NCBI GenBank assembly: GCA_963402885.1
Contig: OY727094.1
Coordinates: 14,014,501 to 14,078,500 of the forward strand
Direction of reading: 5' to 3'
DNA length: 64,000 bases
Source of the DNA: Antedon bifida
Lineage: Eukaryota; Echinodermata; Crinoidea; Comatulida; Antedonidae
Part shown: in pieces, positions 13,315 through 26,167 of the stretch
Layout: each line of letters begins with the position of its first letter
How positions within the stretch are numbered: position 1 is the first letter of the stretch
Notes under the pieces: generated by a model
What the model saw: only the letters and a program-made list of their open reading frames with translations
Told to the model about the DNA's origin: nothing
The model's database searches: none
Translations under genes and position numbers: made by a program

Positions 13315-16220
13315 TAGTCCTAGGCCCAATTATTACAACATGTCACTGTGTAAAGAAAATGGCCCTAGTATTCTGTAGCTAACCCCGACCATAATTAATT
13401 TTGAGTGAAAAAAACATGTGCTACATATGGGTACTGTTAATTTGGAGAGAGAGTATCGCGTTTCATGTCATGAGACACAAAATCTAGGTAAACGATCTTC
13501 GTCGCGTTTTCCAGGCCTGCCATAATATAAAAAAAAAAATTGTAGGTCTGTGCGCGATCGACGATAACTATATTTAGAATGTTAACAATCTTTTGTTGTC
13601 TGCATCGTTTCTGGTTCGACTGGACGTTTTATTTTTAGCCACCGTGGGAAATTTCAATTTATTTATATATTCGCCGTCAGTCGAGTAGATAAAAAACACC
13701 ACGAAGAAAACGATTACGATTAATAATATTTATTAATAAATGCTTCCGAGTAATTTACAACTTGGTCCTCCGTCAGTCAAAATTGACTCATTAATTTTGC
13801 ACACCTTGTTACCTTGGCGGAGTAGGCGGAGTAGCCGGACCCTCCACCCATTCTTTTTGGAGGGGGCGGGGAGGTCGCCGACCACCACTCATGACATGCT
13901 TGAGCTGATAGGGTTTGATTTCAGCCTCAAGAAGCAGTGGGTAGTGCACCAACATGTTGATAACTACTACAAGTAGTTTGTGTCAATATCTATTTTAATT
14001 TGCTTGATTGGTTCATGACGTATATTTTAAATAGGGAAAATGTTACAAGATTTTTCAAATTATTTCTATATCACATTCTAAACATCTCATCACATATTTT
14101 TTATCAGTTGAATGGTTGTATCTTTGAGAGAACACTAACTGATCTTGGTGTCAAAATAGCAAGACTTATGTTGGGATGATCATATCAACAAAATTGTTAA
14201 TAAATCACAGAGGCGGATCCGGCCTTGAAAAATAGGGAGGGGGAAAAGGGGTTTGTGACAAAGTTTGAACAATCGGCCTCAGGAACTGGTGGGGGAGGGG
14301 GTAGCAAAAGGCCTCCAGTGTTCTACCATGTTTTAGGCTGTTTTATTTAAAAGTGGTTAGGTTTTGTCAGTTTGTTAATGTTATGGTACATTTATAAGTG
14401 GACAATTGAATTGTTTGTTATGGGCCCACCGTTTCAAACTGCTGTGTGAAATTCGTTCTTTCATATAACAAAAATATAAAAGCCGATGAGCTAAATTACT
14501 TGCCTTAAAAAAGTAATCTATTTTCAAAAGAGAGAGAGAAAAATAGGCAATATTTGTTAATATAACCATGAATGATAATGTAGGACTTAATCATCTGAAA
14601 GATTATATTTAAAATCAATTTAGTATAGAGCTGAATAATAGTGTGTGTCGTACTATTTCACATAAACCATCATACCTATTTTCATGTTACAATCAGTGGC
14701 TGATTTTAGGGAGAAAGCGTGCAAAGCACAGCATGTGTAATTATGGCCATCTATGATATTCATCTTGATAATTTTGTATAATTTTACTTTTCTACTGAAG
14801 GCTACAGTCTTCTTTTCTACTAAAGGCTCTTATGTCTCTTTATAAGTTTCATTCAACATTTATTTAGAAACAGTTCAAGAAATAAAAGAAGCATACATTT
14901 ACAATAACTTAAATGGTAACATTAAATAAGAAGTCTGTGAAGTGTAAAGCTAAATCCCCTAAATTAATCATATTTTTCAAAGGATTATTCCCATTTGGAA
15001 TCTACTAACGTTTTGTATCAGATGGAATAATATTCCACAATTCATTAAACTATATGTAAACTTTACAAGAGAAAAATTGTTAAATAACTTTGACCCTGAC
15101 ATTACATGCACATGGGTATTACCTTTTCCCATTGTAGGTATTACATTATTTATTATTATTTATTCAAGCAAAAGATACATTTTACAAAATATAATACAAA
15201 TCAACAAATTAAACAAACACGATGCAAGAAGAAAATATAAAATCATAGTCACTAGCTACCAGGAAAGCACAAAAGCAGCCTAAGCCACTGTCACCAATTA
15301 GATGTGTACCTCCATTATGCTTGTTGTGGCCAGGTCTTAAATGTTGCGCTTTATATATGAAACTGAAAATAGTATAATTTCAGCTATTTTTATATCTTAA
15401 ATGTTTGTGTTTTTATGTTTTGTTATTTGTACAAGGGGTCCAATGTAGATAGAAGTGCTTGCCACCTGTTCATAACTTTTTTTCACTGTCTTGTGCCTTG
15501 TATTTTTCTTTCAGTGATAAAGTTTAATAAATGAAAAGTATATATTTCTACTACTCTAGTATGATGTTAATAAAAGTTTGTTTAGTTATCAGATTATTAT
15601 TAACAGATGAATAATTATATCATCGTTCAGATTCTGAAATTAATTACAATTACAGGGGATTGGGTTACCAAGCCATTATTCAAATCCGGTATTAGCCAAT
15701 CAAATTGTCTAAGCAAATTGTACTGAAAGACTAATGTACTAAATTATATTGACAAACCATCTAACATACAGCTAAGATAAGATATAAACACACAATATAC
15801 TTTTTAAAACTAAAAACTGAAGAAGAAAAAAGTGAAACAATTATGTTGAAAAAAAAAATGATGCTTTTAACAATCAGTGTGTATGTTAACTGCAAATATG
15901 CAACCACAGAACAATTATAAAAGATCTTAAAAACCAATTAGTATTGATGTACTTTAATTAGTGTCAAGTAATTTAACGTTGTATATCAAATTCATTACAA
16001 AGGAAAACAAATTGATGTATACCTGGTCCTGGATGTTGACAGCATTGTTGCTAACAATGAAATGGCAAATTTCTTCAGCAGTTTTTTCTCTTGCAATCTA
16101 TGAAATAAAACATATAGATCAATATGCATTCAGTTACATTTTTCATCAAAATACATATACTATAGTAAACATAGACAACAACATACATTCCATGTTGTAA
16201 TAAATTACAGCCATTATTTA
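13315..16220. other. Non-coding stretch
   Basis: No supported exon or RNA. A short GGCGGATCCGG word at about 14.21 kb followed by purine-rich sequence resembles the end of a dispersed hAT family (compare 29.22 kb). Confidence 0.5.
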
Positions 16221-19200
16221 CCTCCGCCAAGGAGGTATTAATCGGTCGCGTGGGTTTGTTTGTCTGTCTGTTTGTTTGTTTGTTAGCAGGATTACTCAAA
16301 AAGTAATTACAAGACCTTTACCAAAATGAATATACAGATAGATATATGGTCAAGGACCATTCCATTAAATTTTGGGACCATTTGGGACCATGGTCCCAAT
16401 TCTGGACCACTTTTTAGTATACTTTTCAGACCTGCTAGTGTTAAAAGATAGGACAGAATTTTTCAAAAGCCGGCGAGCAGTCTTAAAGTTAACAAGTAAA
16501 CTGAAATTGCATTTTCTCAAGAACTACTTGTCCAAAAAACTTCATTTTTGTACAAGAGGCAAATTTGTGATTTGTAATATTAAAACATAATTTGATTTAA
16601 TGTGCACTTTTTTTGATGCGAGTAGTTTAAAAAACCTATTTCTTTTCAAATTCACTCGTTTGGTTTTCGCGTTGCTGTTCTATTGTTAGTCAACTGAAGC
16701 TATTGTTAATTGAAATAGTCCGGTGGCAGGAGGGGGGATATCACCACCCGAAAGGGGACAAATTGCCATCCAACTTTTCTAGACCAGAATTTTCCGTAGA
16801 TTACGAATATGGAAGGTAATCGATCAGGATAGGAAGCGTTTTCAAGATATAAGGGGTCAAAGTTCAAAATTGTCCAATATAAAAACATGCTATATCTCTG
16901 GAAATTCTGGACCTAGTGAGATAATTTTGGTGTCAAATTGTTCACAATGTATATGTTTATATTAGCTCTAACAGAACTTTCTTTGTAAAATTAACCGGAA
17001 ACCCCATTTTTAGCAATTTTGACCTTTGACCTCTTTTTGCTATATCTAAGTAACGGCAGGTCGGAGAGAATTAAAAATAGGAGCAAATTGTTCCCAAGAT
17101 ATACATTTATATTCAGTGTAACAGATGATATTGCTTGAAAATGACCGGAAGTGTGGTTATTAACCTTTGACATAATTGAATAAGGTTATAAAAACATAAA
17201 TTAATAAATATTTGTCGTAAGGAGCCAATTTTGGTATCAAATTGTTCACAATATATATGTTTATACTTGCCATAATGCAACATTTTTTTCAAAAAGTGAC
17301 TGAAACACTATTTTTCTGTAATTTTAACCTTTGACCTGTTTTTCTCATCTAAATAACGACATGGCATAGAGATTTCTAACGGCAAATTGTTTATAATAGA
17401 TATTTTTATTCAATCTAATAGATTATACTGCTTGAAAAATACAAGTGTGATTATTGCTTTGAAATCCTGTACATAAGAGCCTATCGGGGGGATTTAATTC
17501 AAAGAGGTGTGGAAGGGGAATACTACTACTATACAGTACAATGTCTTTCAGAAACATTTGAGCAATTTCAATCCGGTATCCATGTATCTCCAATAAACGG
17601 AATGTACGGTTCATAGAGAATTCAGAAGTTACCCTTGGTTCATTTTGGCAAATCCATATGGGTTCCTTTTAAAAGGATTGAGGGTGCACAGACAGGCTTT
17701 TCCCATGGCTTAATATTGGAACCTACAGTTTTAGTTACCCAATATATTTCTAACACAGTAACTTATGTAGCCAAATGCATTGATCCGATACAGGGGCCAA
17801 ATGTAGAACTGAACATACAGTAGAGAATGGTCTAAATAGATGACCTGCTGTTGTTTCATTTTAGGCAAAATCCAAATCGGTTACTTAAGGATCGAGAGTG
17901 CACAGGCAGCTTTATTCCATGTGCCTGTCTATATAAACCCACATTGTCACTCCTTATATTTCCATTATGGGGCTTAATGTCCATCCATGGAGGACCGGCC
18001 TTTGGGGGGTTAATTTTGGCAAATCCATAAGTGTTCCTTAAGGATCGAGAGTGCACAGGCAGCTTTATTCCATGGGCCGCGCCTGTCTATATGAACTCAC
18101 AGTGTCACCCCTTATATTTCCATTATGGGGCTTAATGTCCATCCATGGAGAACGACCGGCCCTTGGGTTAATTTGGGCAAATCCATAAATGTTATTTAAA
18201 GATTGAGGGTGAACATTTTAGTTTTATTCCATAGTTCATCTATGAAATATTTATCCCATATTAATTTCTAATACAGGGCCTTATGTAGCACACCACATAG
18301 AGATCCCAAAAGGGTCCTTAGATGGTTCATTCGGGCAAATCCATATGGGTTATTTTAGAATCTTTTGTGTACAGGAAACTCTTTCCTGTATGGGCCAAAC
18401 TATCTGTGGCTATATAAAAATTGTGGTCTGTCTGTGTAGTGAGTTGTGGATTGAGTTTGGCCACCTGGACCTGCCTATGCCCTATCCTGTACGAATTGGT
18501 ATTCTCTGGTTCTGATGAATAGTAGTTTATTTTCCAAAAACGAATATTGTAGCCCTAATAAATTCAACTGTATAGTGGCAAATCATTGAAGGTCAGCGTA
18601 ACATTTTAACATCATAACATTTTAACCGTCATAATATTAATAATTTTATTATTTATTTTACAGTATTATATTAATACATTTAAAATAATGCGCACTAGAA
18701 AAATATAAAAATACCATAACTTCACTGATCAAATACATTTATGAACATTGATCTCATAGTTTGAATAACTTTGCATTATTTAGTATATCACTTGTTCAAA
18801 TGTTGACCTTTGACCTATGTCAACTTGTGTAATGATAAATGTGCTCTTTTGATTGTGTATGATTAATAGATGTCTTAACAGAATGATAAAACATAACATT
18901 TTTCTTAAATGTTAGTTTTTATTTGGGTTTATATGCAAATTGTGTGATTGGTCAATATTGACATTTGACCTTTAATTGAAAAGTATTTGTTTTATAAGGC
19001 GACTGAATAGATACCTATAACCATACAAATGTATTAAAAGACCAAATTGAGCTTCAATAAATTGGTTATAATACATATGTATATAATACATTGTTATAAT
19101 TGGTCAATTTTGAACTTTGACCCCTTATCTCTTCCTATTTGCTTCCTATCCTGATCAAAGTCTGATTTGATTAAATACAGTATCAATTATAATTATATTA

Positions 19201-19962
19201 ATCAAAATTATAATGAAATAACATAACTTTACTAATCAAATAATTTGATTACTTGTAAAACCATCAATATCATAGTTTGGACAACTTTGCAATACGTGTA
19301 TTAAAATGTTGACCTTTGACCTTAGGTCAACTGATGAAATTGACCTTATGTCAACTGATGAAATGATGTATTCGCTCTTTTACATTGCGTATGATTGATT
19401 AACAGGATGAGAAAACATCCAATTTTTATTAAATATAAGTTTTTATTTGGTTTTATAGGTACGTTCTATGATTGGTCAATATTGACATTTGACCCTTAAT
19501 TACAAAGGATTTTTTTTTCATAAGGTGATTGAATAGACACTTATAATCATAAAAATGTAATAAAAGACCAAATTGTGCTTCAATAAATTTGTTATAATAC
19601 ATATACATAATACATTGTTGTAATTGGTCAATTTTGAACTTTGACCCCTTATATCTCGAAAACGCTTCCTATCCTGATCGATTACCTTCCATATTCGTAA
19701 TCTACGGAAAATTCTGGTCTAGAAAAGTTGGATGGCAATTTGTCCCCTTTCGGGTGGTGATTCCCCCCTCCTGCCACCGGACTAAAAGGCTTGTTACATA
19801 AACCATTACGCCAAACTCGCATATACATGCTTGTAGTGAAATTAGCCTAAATCACAAACAGCAGACACACACAAATATATATTTTTTTTTTTCCCGGAGA
19901 AATCTTATGTAGGAGAATTTTACAGTAGGCGGAGGTATGCACTCTCTGAGTGGCTTTCTAGT
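16221..19962. mobile_element. Outer non-autonomous element, split by a nested element
   Basis: The left part opens with CCTCCGCCAAGGAGGTATTA, then a GTTTGTTTGTCTGTCTG run and AGGATTACTCAAAAAGTAAT, and continues to about 16716. The right part (19789-19962) ends with GGCGGAGGTATGCACTCTCT and GAGTGGCTTTCTAGT. I know this pair of end types from dispersed repeats of many marine invertebrates, but I cannot name the superfamily. The two halves are separated by the TA-flanked element 16719-19784. No coding sequence is visible in either half. Confidence 0.55.
16719..19784. mobile_element. Nested 3.1-kb TIR element built from ~125-bp modules
   Basis: The ends are long, near-perfect inverted repeats of about 170 bp. 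The first 20 bases are GTCCGGTGGCAGGAGGGGGG, followed by (A/T)CACCACCCGAAAGGGGACAA and later by CGATCAGGATAGGAAGCG. TA flanks both ends. The interior has no gene. It is made of repeated modules carrying TTTGACCTTTGACCT, ATCTC or ATCTA words, TTTGGTGTCAAATTGTTCAC, TATATGTTTATA and GACCGGAA. A direct duplication of about 150 bp (17865-18010 and 18017-18175) contains GGATCGAGAGTGCACAGGCA. Module words recur in the 52.3-54.7 kb element. Confidence 0.72.
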
Positions 19963-20664
19963 ATTATAATATTATCATTATAATAATATTAGATTGCCCA
20001 AATAAATAAGTTTTTTTTCTTCTTGTCTTAAATTTTGTATTTACATTAATTTTGTAGACATATTTTTATAGAAAAATTCTAATGAAATTTGTATTTAATT
20101 ATTTTTTTAATATTTATTTTTGTATGAGGGGTAGCTGGCTCAATTGATTTACAGTAATGTATTTTACTTAAGCTGCCCCTGCCCAGCATTTTTCATCTGT
20201 TGTATTGTATGTTAATGTGTTGATATATTATGCTGGTCAAATAATTAAAGCAAAACAATCACATCAAATGAGCCAACAGCATATAAGCACTACAGTGATT
20301 ATTTTGATCCATTGTAATACTGTAATTTGTTGTCACTATTTAATTTATTTAGTTACTTGTTTTAGTTCTCTTTTGTTTCCATATCATAAGCTAATAGAAC
20401 AATTTATTAAGTTGCTAATGTGATAGCATTGCTTAAATTGTTGCTGGTTAAATGCTATTATCCTAAAACAGTGTAAAATTGGCTACCTCAAGATCATTTT
20501 CTTCACAAAGATCAACCAGCCATCCATGGAGAGCCATTGTATTGCTAAACTGAAAGAAAACGCAAAAACAACGTATAATGTTATATTATAAAAAAAAAAA
20601 TTAAAATAAAAATATTTTTATATTAAAGTAAACTGCATTAATAAATACACAGCTTCTTTTCACA
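19963..20664. other. Non-coding stretch
   Basis: AT-rich sequence with no supportable gene. Confidence 0.5.
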
Positions 20665-21463
20665 GGCCCTGTTTCTGCTGCCAACTAAATACCGTATATT
20701 ATACGGTATTTTTTGAATACCGTATATATACGGTATATTTTTGGCAGCAGAAACTGCGCTCATAAAAAATATACAGTATTTTCCCCACAAAATTTGTGGA
20801 TAAAATATGGTATTTACAAATTTATACCGTATTTTTTGTACCCGTTTCTGCTGCCAATAAAAAATACCGTATTTTTTTTTTTCATGACAAAAGGTCAACA
20901 TTCGTGTTTTTATTTTCTGTCGCTGTCAGCTGCTTTACACACGTGTATAGATATATTCGGCGAAAATGTGGAGCGAAGACGTCACAGTTTTACTAAATAA
21001 ATGTGTGTGGGGAAGCTAAATATAATGTCTGGCCAACTAAAAGGTAATAAAAGGGACAACCACATTTATAAAGACATTTCTAAAAAAATAAAGCAGGAGT
21101 ATGGAATAGACTTGTCTCCAAAGCAAGTAAACTCAAAGCTGAAGAGCCTGCGAAAGCAGTACAACATTGCAAAATACAATAACTCGGGGAGGGAACGAAT
21201 TAATTGTCCCCATTACGATGTTTTCTGTGCTCTCACAACATCTCTATCACTAGGGCTAGGCTGTTGAAAGTGAGACGTAAAACTTCCTTTATTGCGACTT
21301 TTAATTATCGATCAAATAAATTAATGGCAATTTGGGTAAAAAAGATGAAATTTAACACGACCACCCAAGAAGTATTGTTAGCAGAAACGGGGTACTAAAA
21401 AATATGGTATAAAAAATACCGTATTTTATACCGTATTTTGAGCAGTTGCAGCAGAAACAGGCC
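20665..21463 (+). mobile_element. Small DNA transposon with Myb/SANT-like ORF (Harbinger-like candidate)
   Basis: The ends are inverted: left GGCCCTGTTTCTGCTGCCAA, right (reverse complement) GGCCTGTTTCTGCTGCAACT. CACA lies directly outside both ends. The terminal core GTTTCTGCTGC appears about five times in alternating orientation (20667, 20742, 20843, 21380 region, 21450). Between and beside these are many copies of ACCGTAT, several arranged as palindromes. The only coding piece is a Myb/SANT-like protein. No DDE transposase is present. A Myb-like accessory protein suits PIF/Harbinger-type systems, but a CACA duplication is not typical, so the superfamily is inferred. Confidence 0.65.
20966..21267 (+). 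CDS. Myb/SANT-like DNA-binding protein, transposon-encoded
   Basis: The frame starts at an ATG at 20966 (MWSEDVTVLLN) and runs to the stop at 21265-21267, about 100 residues. It has the layout of a Myb/SANT-like (MADF-like) domain: an opening W with acidic residues, a central IYKDISKKIKQEYGIDLSPK helix pair, then QVNSKLKSLRKQY as the recognition helix. A basic SGRERINCPHYDVF segment resembles the end of such domains. The frame lies inside the GTTTCTGCTGC-ended element, so it is probably a transposon accessory protein that binds its ends. It is short and may be truncated at the C-terminus. The repeated ACCGTAT words nearby are plausible targets (inference). Confidence 0.6.
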
Positions 21464-21546
21464 CACAGACATAAAAACATGATGATAATATTATGAGTTA
21501 TTTGAATACTAGTGGTAGATACTTAATGATAAAAAGAAACTTGTTT
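21464..21546. other. Spacer before the 98-bp satellite
   Basis: Short AT-rich link between the Myb-ORF element and the first 98-bp unit. Confidence 0.5.
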
Positions 21547-22633
21547 GACAGCTCATCACAATGGCAAAGAATGAAGCAATCATTGGGATCATCTGTAGAT
21601 TGTGGCTTTAAACTCAAGCTAAATACTATCCCTTCCTCTAATTTGACAGCTCATCACAATGGTAAAGAATGAAGCAATCATTGGGATCATCTGCAGATTG
21701 TGGCTTTAAACTCAACCTAAATACTATCCCTTCCTCTAATTTGACAGCTCATCACAATGGTAAAGAATGAAGCAATCATTGGGATCATCTGCAGATTGTG
21801 GCTTTAAACTCAACCTAAATACTATCCCTTCCTCTAATTTGACAGCTCATCACAATGGCAAAGAATGAAGCAATCATTGGTATCATTTGCAGATTATGGC
21901 TTTAAACTAAGGGTATGTTCAGATCTATGGAGTTATGCTTTCATATCGCAAGCAATGTCATATTATAATTAGCGTCGTAACAGAAAAGTGTTCAGATTTG
22001 CCTAACTAACGCTTTCGTTTCAAACTGAAGTGTCACCGATTTGGGTGAACATGGTATGCAGGAGTAAATTTGATTGGTTACAGGTCAAAATCGTTGATGC
22101 ATGACTTTCGTATTGTAAGCGGCGTCCACTAATCTTGTACCTTGAGCTGTCATAACGAATGAAAGAGTAGTTTCGTACGAGGTAGCTTCCACTAATCTTT
22201 TCCTGGTTCAGACCTATGGAGTTGTACGCCGCGTACAATACGAAAGCATAACTCCGTAAGTCTGAACAGGCCCTAAACCTAAATACTATCCCTTCCTCTA
22301 ATTTGACAGCTCATCACAATGGCAAAGAATGAAGCAATCATTGGGATCATCTGCAGATTGTGGCTTTAAACTCAACCTAAATACTATCCCTTCCTTTAAT
22401 TTGACAGCTCATCACAATGGCAAAGAATGAAGCAATCATTGGGATCATCTGCAGATTGTGGCTTTAAACTCAACCTAAATACTATCCTTCCCTCTAATTT
22501 GACAGCTCATCACAATGGCAAAGAATGAAGCAATCATTGGGATCATCAGCAGATTATGGCTTTAAACTCAACCTAAATACTATCCCTTCCTCTAATTTTG
22601 ACAGCTCATCACAATGGCAAAGAAAAGCAATCA
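21547..22633. repeat. 98-bp satellite array, left block
   Basis: The unit begins GACAGCTCATCACAATGGCA and continues through GAATGAAGCAATCATTGGGA, GCAGATTGTGGCTTTAAACT and CAACCTAAATACTATCCCTT. Starts at 21547, 21645, 21743 and 21841 are exactly 98 bp apart. A MITE interrupts the array at 21911-22273. The block then stops mid-unit at 22633, where a 1.5-kb insertion begins. Confidence 0.93.
21911..22273. mobile_element. TAA-flanked MITE (Harbinger-type) inside the satellite
   Basis: This is a 363-bp non-coding element with inverted ends GGGTATGTTCAGATCTATGG and GGGCCTGTTCAGACTTACGG, both followed by AGTTATGCTTTC. TAA flanks it at 21908-21910 and 22274-22276. Removing the element and one TAA restores the satellite sequence (AAACTAAACCTA against the usual AAACTCAACCTA). 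A 3-bp TWA duplication is characteristic of PIF/Harbinger. The right end also folds on itself around GTACGCCGCGTAC. Confidence 0.85.
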
Positions 22634-24109
22634 CATACTGAAAAGTTTCGGCTGATTTTATCAGTCTGTTGATCCAGTTTCTGTTTGAAGGTTACATCAT
22701 GGCTGCTCACTGGAGCATTCAGCGTGTACCATTTGAAAAGAGGGTAATCTTATTCACAAACACTTGGAAATAAATACAGTAGATCCACAGGCTGCAGTTA
22801 TAAACTTTATTATAAACTAAACATTATATATAGGTATCAATATAGGTGTCAATGAGTATATAACTTCATTTTATTAAATTAAATACACAAATGTTTTGTT
22901 TGAAGCTCAAACTAAGAACATCTGCTATCAATCAAAAAACAATTACTTAATTATAATCATTTATTTCACATTTACCAAAAATACAAGGCAACCATATTAT
23001 TAACAAAATGATTATTATAAAGTGTATTTTTGCGATACATTATTTTTTTTCTTCTTTAATTTCATTACTCTCTTATTTTTGAGAGAGTATTATATCGTTT
23101 TAATAGTTACGTTACCTTTATATATTAATTTTGTATTATGTATGTGTTGAAATGAAATAAAAAAAAAACATCTGCTATATTATTTTGACCCATGTCAAAG
23201 TTGTTGTCCAACCATTGTACTACTAAATAATCAAGTCTCCCAATTCAAAAATCCAAAATCTGTAAAACAAAAAAATAAACAGTAAAATATTTTGTTTTGA
23301 AATTGTCATGTAATTATATCTATTTTATAAACACTTTAACTTCAAAATTGACAACCGATGAACCACCACTAAAAAGCGAATGGTACATTCCAAATCTACC
23401 GCTAAACCGCTACAGAAACAGTAGGCCTAGGCAATATACCACTTTTTAAAACTGCTCTTACTAAATATTTATTAAGTTTTACAAATTATAAATAATATCT
23501 AACTAGTACCTTATAATAGTAGAATCAGAAAATCAACACTTTAACTAGCTTTTTAAGTTATAAAACAGCAATTTTACGTGATATTATAAAGCTACTTTGT
23601 AGACTTCTACGTCGACTCAGCTATAGATTTCGGGTGACGCTATCTTCTTAGTGCTTAAAAAAAACTTGCTGTGATTGGCTTCTTTCATACAAAAGGTACC
23701 AGTCCGACGGCGATAGTTGACCAATGAAAATAAGTTTTGGATTATTGTTTGGCAAACATTACAAGCTTGCTAAAAGTTTTTGGACAAAGAAAATCGCTCC
23801 AGGAACAGCGGAGTTGTGATGCAAAATGTTAAAGCTTGATCGGTCAAATCCGGGATTTTCGCGTAATTTACGCTGCAAATAAAGCTAAATTAGCTACATA
23901 AAACCTTAGTCCGACGCTAGTATTTATAACATTTATTTTTAATTACAATATAAAAATAGGATTTGTTTTGATCTTATTAAATCTTTTTGGACAAAAAAAA
24001 TCGACCCACTAGTTCAAAAGTTATGATACAAAAACTGCCAAAATTCGTGGTTTTCCACCACATCCGAGCTTCCGCTAAGGAAATGTGTGCCGTAAAACTT
24101 TTCAATATG
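22634..24109. mobile_element. 1.48-kb insertion in the satellite, short inverted ends
   Basis: Satellite sequence is cut within CAATCA|TTGG. The inserted block begins CATACTGAAAAGTTT and ends, reverse-complemented, CATATTGAAAAGTTTTACGG. No clear target duplication is visible. There is no open frame of note. Near the right end two related segments contain TTTTTGGACAAAGAAAATCG and TTTTTGGACAAAAAAAATCG. It is probably a non-autonomous DNA element of a type I cannot name. Confidence 0.6.
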
Positions 24110-25480
24110 TTGGAATCATTTGCAGATTGTGGCTTTAAACGCAACCTAAATAGTACTATCCATTCCTCTAATTTTGACAGCTCATCACAATGGCAAAGAA
24201 TGAAGCAATTATTGGGATCATTTGCAGATTGTGGCTTTAAACTCAACCTAAATACTATCCCTTCCTCTAATTTTGACAGCTCATCACAATGGCAAAGAAA
24301 AGCAATCATTGGGATCATCTGTAGATTGTGGCTTTAAACTCAACCTAAATAGTACTATCCCTTCCTCTAATTTTGACAGCTCATCACAATGGCAAAGAAT
24401 GAAGCAATCATTGGGATCATTTGCAGATTGTGGCTTTAAACGCAACCTAAATAGTACTATCCATTCCTCTAATTTTGACAGCTCATCACAATGGCAAAGA
24501 ATGAAGCAATTATTGGGATCATTTGCAGATTGTGGCTTTAAACTCAACCTAAATACTATCCCTTCCTCTAATTTTGACAGCTCATCACAATGGCAAAGAA
24601 AAGCAATCATTGGGATCATCTGTAGATTGTGGCTTTAAACTCAACCTAAATAGTACTATCCCTTCCTCTAATTTTGACAGCTCATCACAATGGCAAAGAA
24701 TGAAGCAATCATTGGGATCATTTGCAGATTGTGGCTTTAAACGCAACCTAAATACTATCCCTTCCTCTAATTTTGACAGCTCATCACAATGGCAAAGAAT
24801 GAAGCAATCATTGGGATCATTTGCAGATTGTGGCTTTAAACTCAACCTAAATAGTACTATCCATTCCTCTAATTTTGACAGCTCATCACAATGGCAAAGA
24901 ATGAAGCAATCATTGGGATCATTTGCAGATTGTGGCTTTAAACTCAGCCTAAATACTATCCCTTCCTTTAATTTTCACAGCTCATCACAATGGCAAAGAA
25001 TGAAGCAATCATTGGGATCATCTGCAGATTGTGGCTTTAAACTCAACCTAAATACTATCCCTCCCTCTAATTTGACAGCTCATCACAATGGCAAAGAATG
25101 AAGCAATCATTGGGATCATCTGTAGATTGTGGCTTTAAACTCAACCTAAATACTACCCCTCCCTCTAATTTGACAGCTCATCACGATGGCAAAGAATGAA
25201 GCAATCATTGGGATCATCTGTAGATTGCGGCTTTAAACTCAACCTAAATACTATCCCTCCCTCTAATTTGACAGCTCATCACAATGGCAAAGAATGAAGC
25301 AATCATTGGGATCATCTGTAGATTGTGACTTTAAACTCAACCTATATACTATCCCTCCCTCTAATTTGACAGCTCATCACAATGGCAAAGAATGAAGCAA
25401 TCATTGGGATCATCTGTAGATTGTGACTTTAAACTCAACCTATATACTATCCCTTCCTCTAATTTTGACAATAATCAATA
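24110..25480. repeat. 98-101-bp satellite array, right block, with 301-bp higher-order repeat
   Basis: The array continues the satellite of the left block. From about 24120 a trio of variant units repeats 301 bp later: the 'CGCAACCTAAATAGTACTATCCATT' variant is at 24121 and 24421 in part. Some units are 99-101 bp (extra T in TAATTTTGAC, extra TAG in AATAGTACT), which keeps long frames open on both strands. These frames (repeated SSQWQRMKQSLGSFADCGFK on plus) are not called as proteins. Confidence 0.92.
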
Positions 25481-26167
25481 TTAATACAGTACTAGGACTA
25501 AAAGTACTGAACATGATGCTGAAATATAGTAAATCCCATGTCTCATCTATCAACACTTTCCTCAACCAATGCCTCCTCTATCAAATAATAATATATTAAT
25601 TCTACATTTACAAGTAGGTTTACGGAGTAATGCTGAAATACAAACAAATCTAAAATACATAATGCTTTTTCTATATAAATAGTTGAATGCAAATTGTTGT
25701 ACAAAAGACCAACACTTTTATCTGATAACCAGGGCAATTCAATATATTCTGTAAAATTTACACCATAGGTTGTCTTTGTTTTATCATATAGTTGATTAGA
25801 ACTACAAATCAACATGAATTACCATTTTAGGTAAAGCAATAAAGGTGTATCAAGGTACTTTAAGTAAAAACAATGATTGGTTAAGGTCTTGTGAAAATAC
25901 AATGTATCTACTTTTACTGAATAAGATGATGTTCATACAAAGTATTAATAAAATAAAGATGTTTGATTAAAATCATGTCATTATCATACATGGCTTGGAA
26001 TGTATACAATCTACAACTTAAGTCAAGAAATTCCATCATCAGTTTAACATTAGTTGAGTTTATCAGATTTGTTTTTACATTTTCAATAGATTGGTTTGAG
26101 ATGATATTTTATCATTATTTATTCAGAATTTGGGAATCTCTATATATCCAGAAATTGCACTATTATT
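25481..26167. other. Non-coding stretch, left part of a duplicated segment
   Basis: No supported gene. From about 25.96 kb the sequence is a diverged copy of the segment near 30.0-30.7 kb (shared GTATACAATCTAC, AAGTCAAGAAATT, TTTATCAGATTTGTTT, GGAATCTCTAT words in order). Confidence 0.55.

Noticed and set aside
13740..13976. 78-codon frame with ATG
   Set aside because: Low-complexity composition, no domain, no splice context.
24110..25101. Several 110-175-codon frames on both strands
   Set aside because: They arise from the 98-101-bp satellite, with frame set by unit length.
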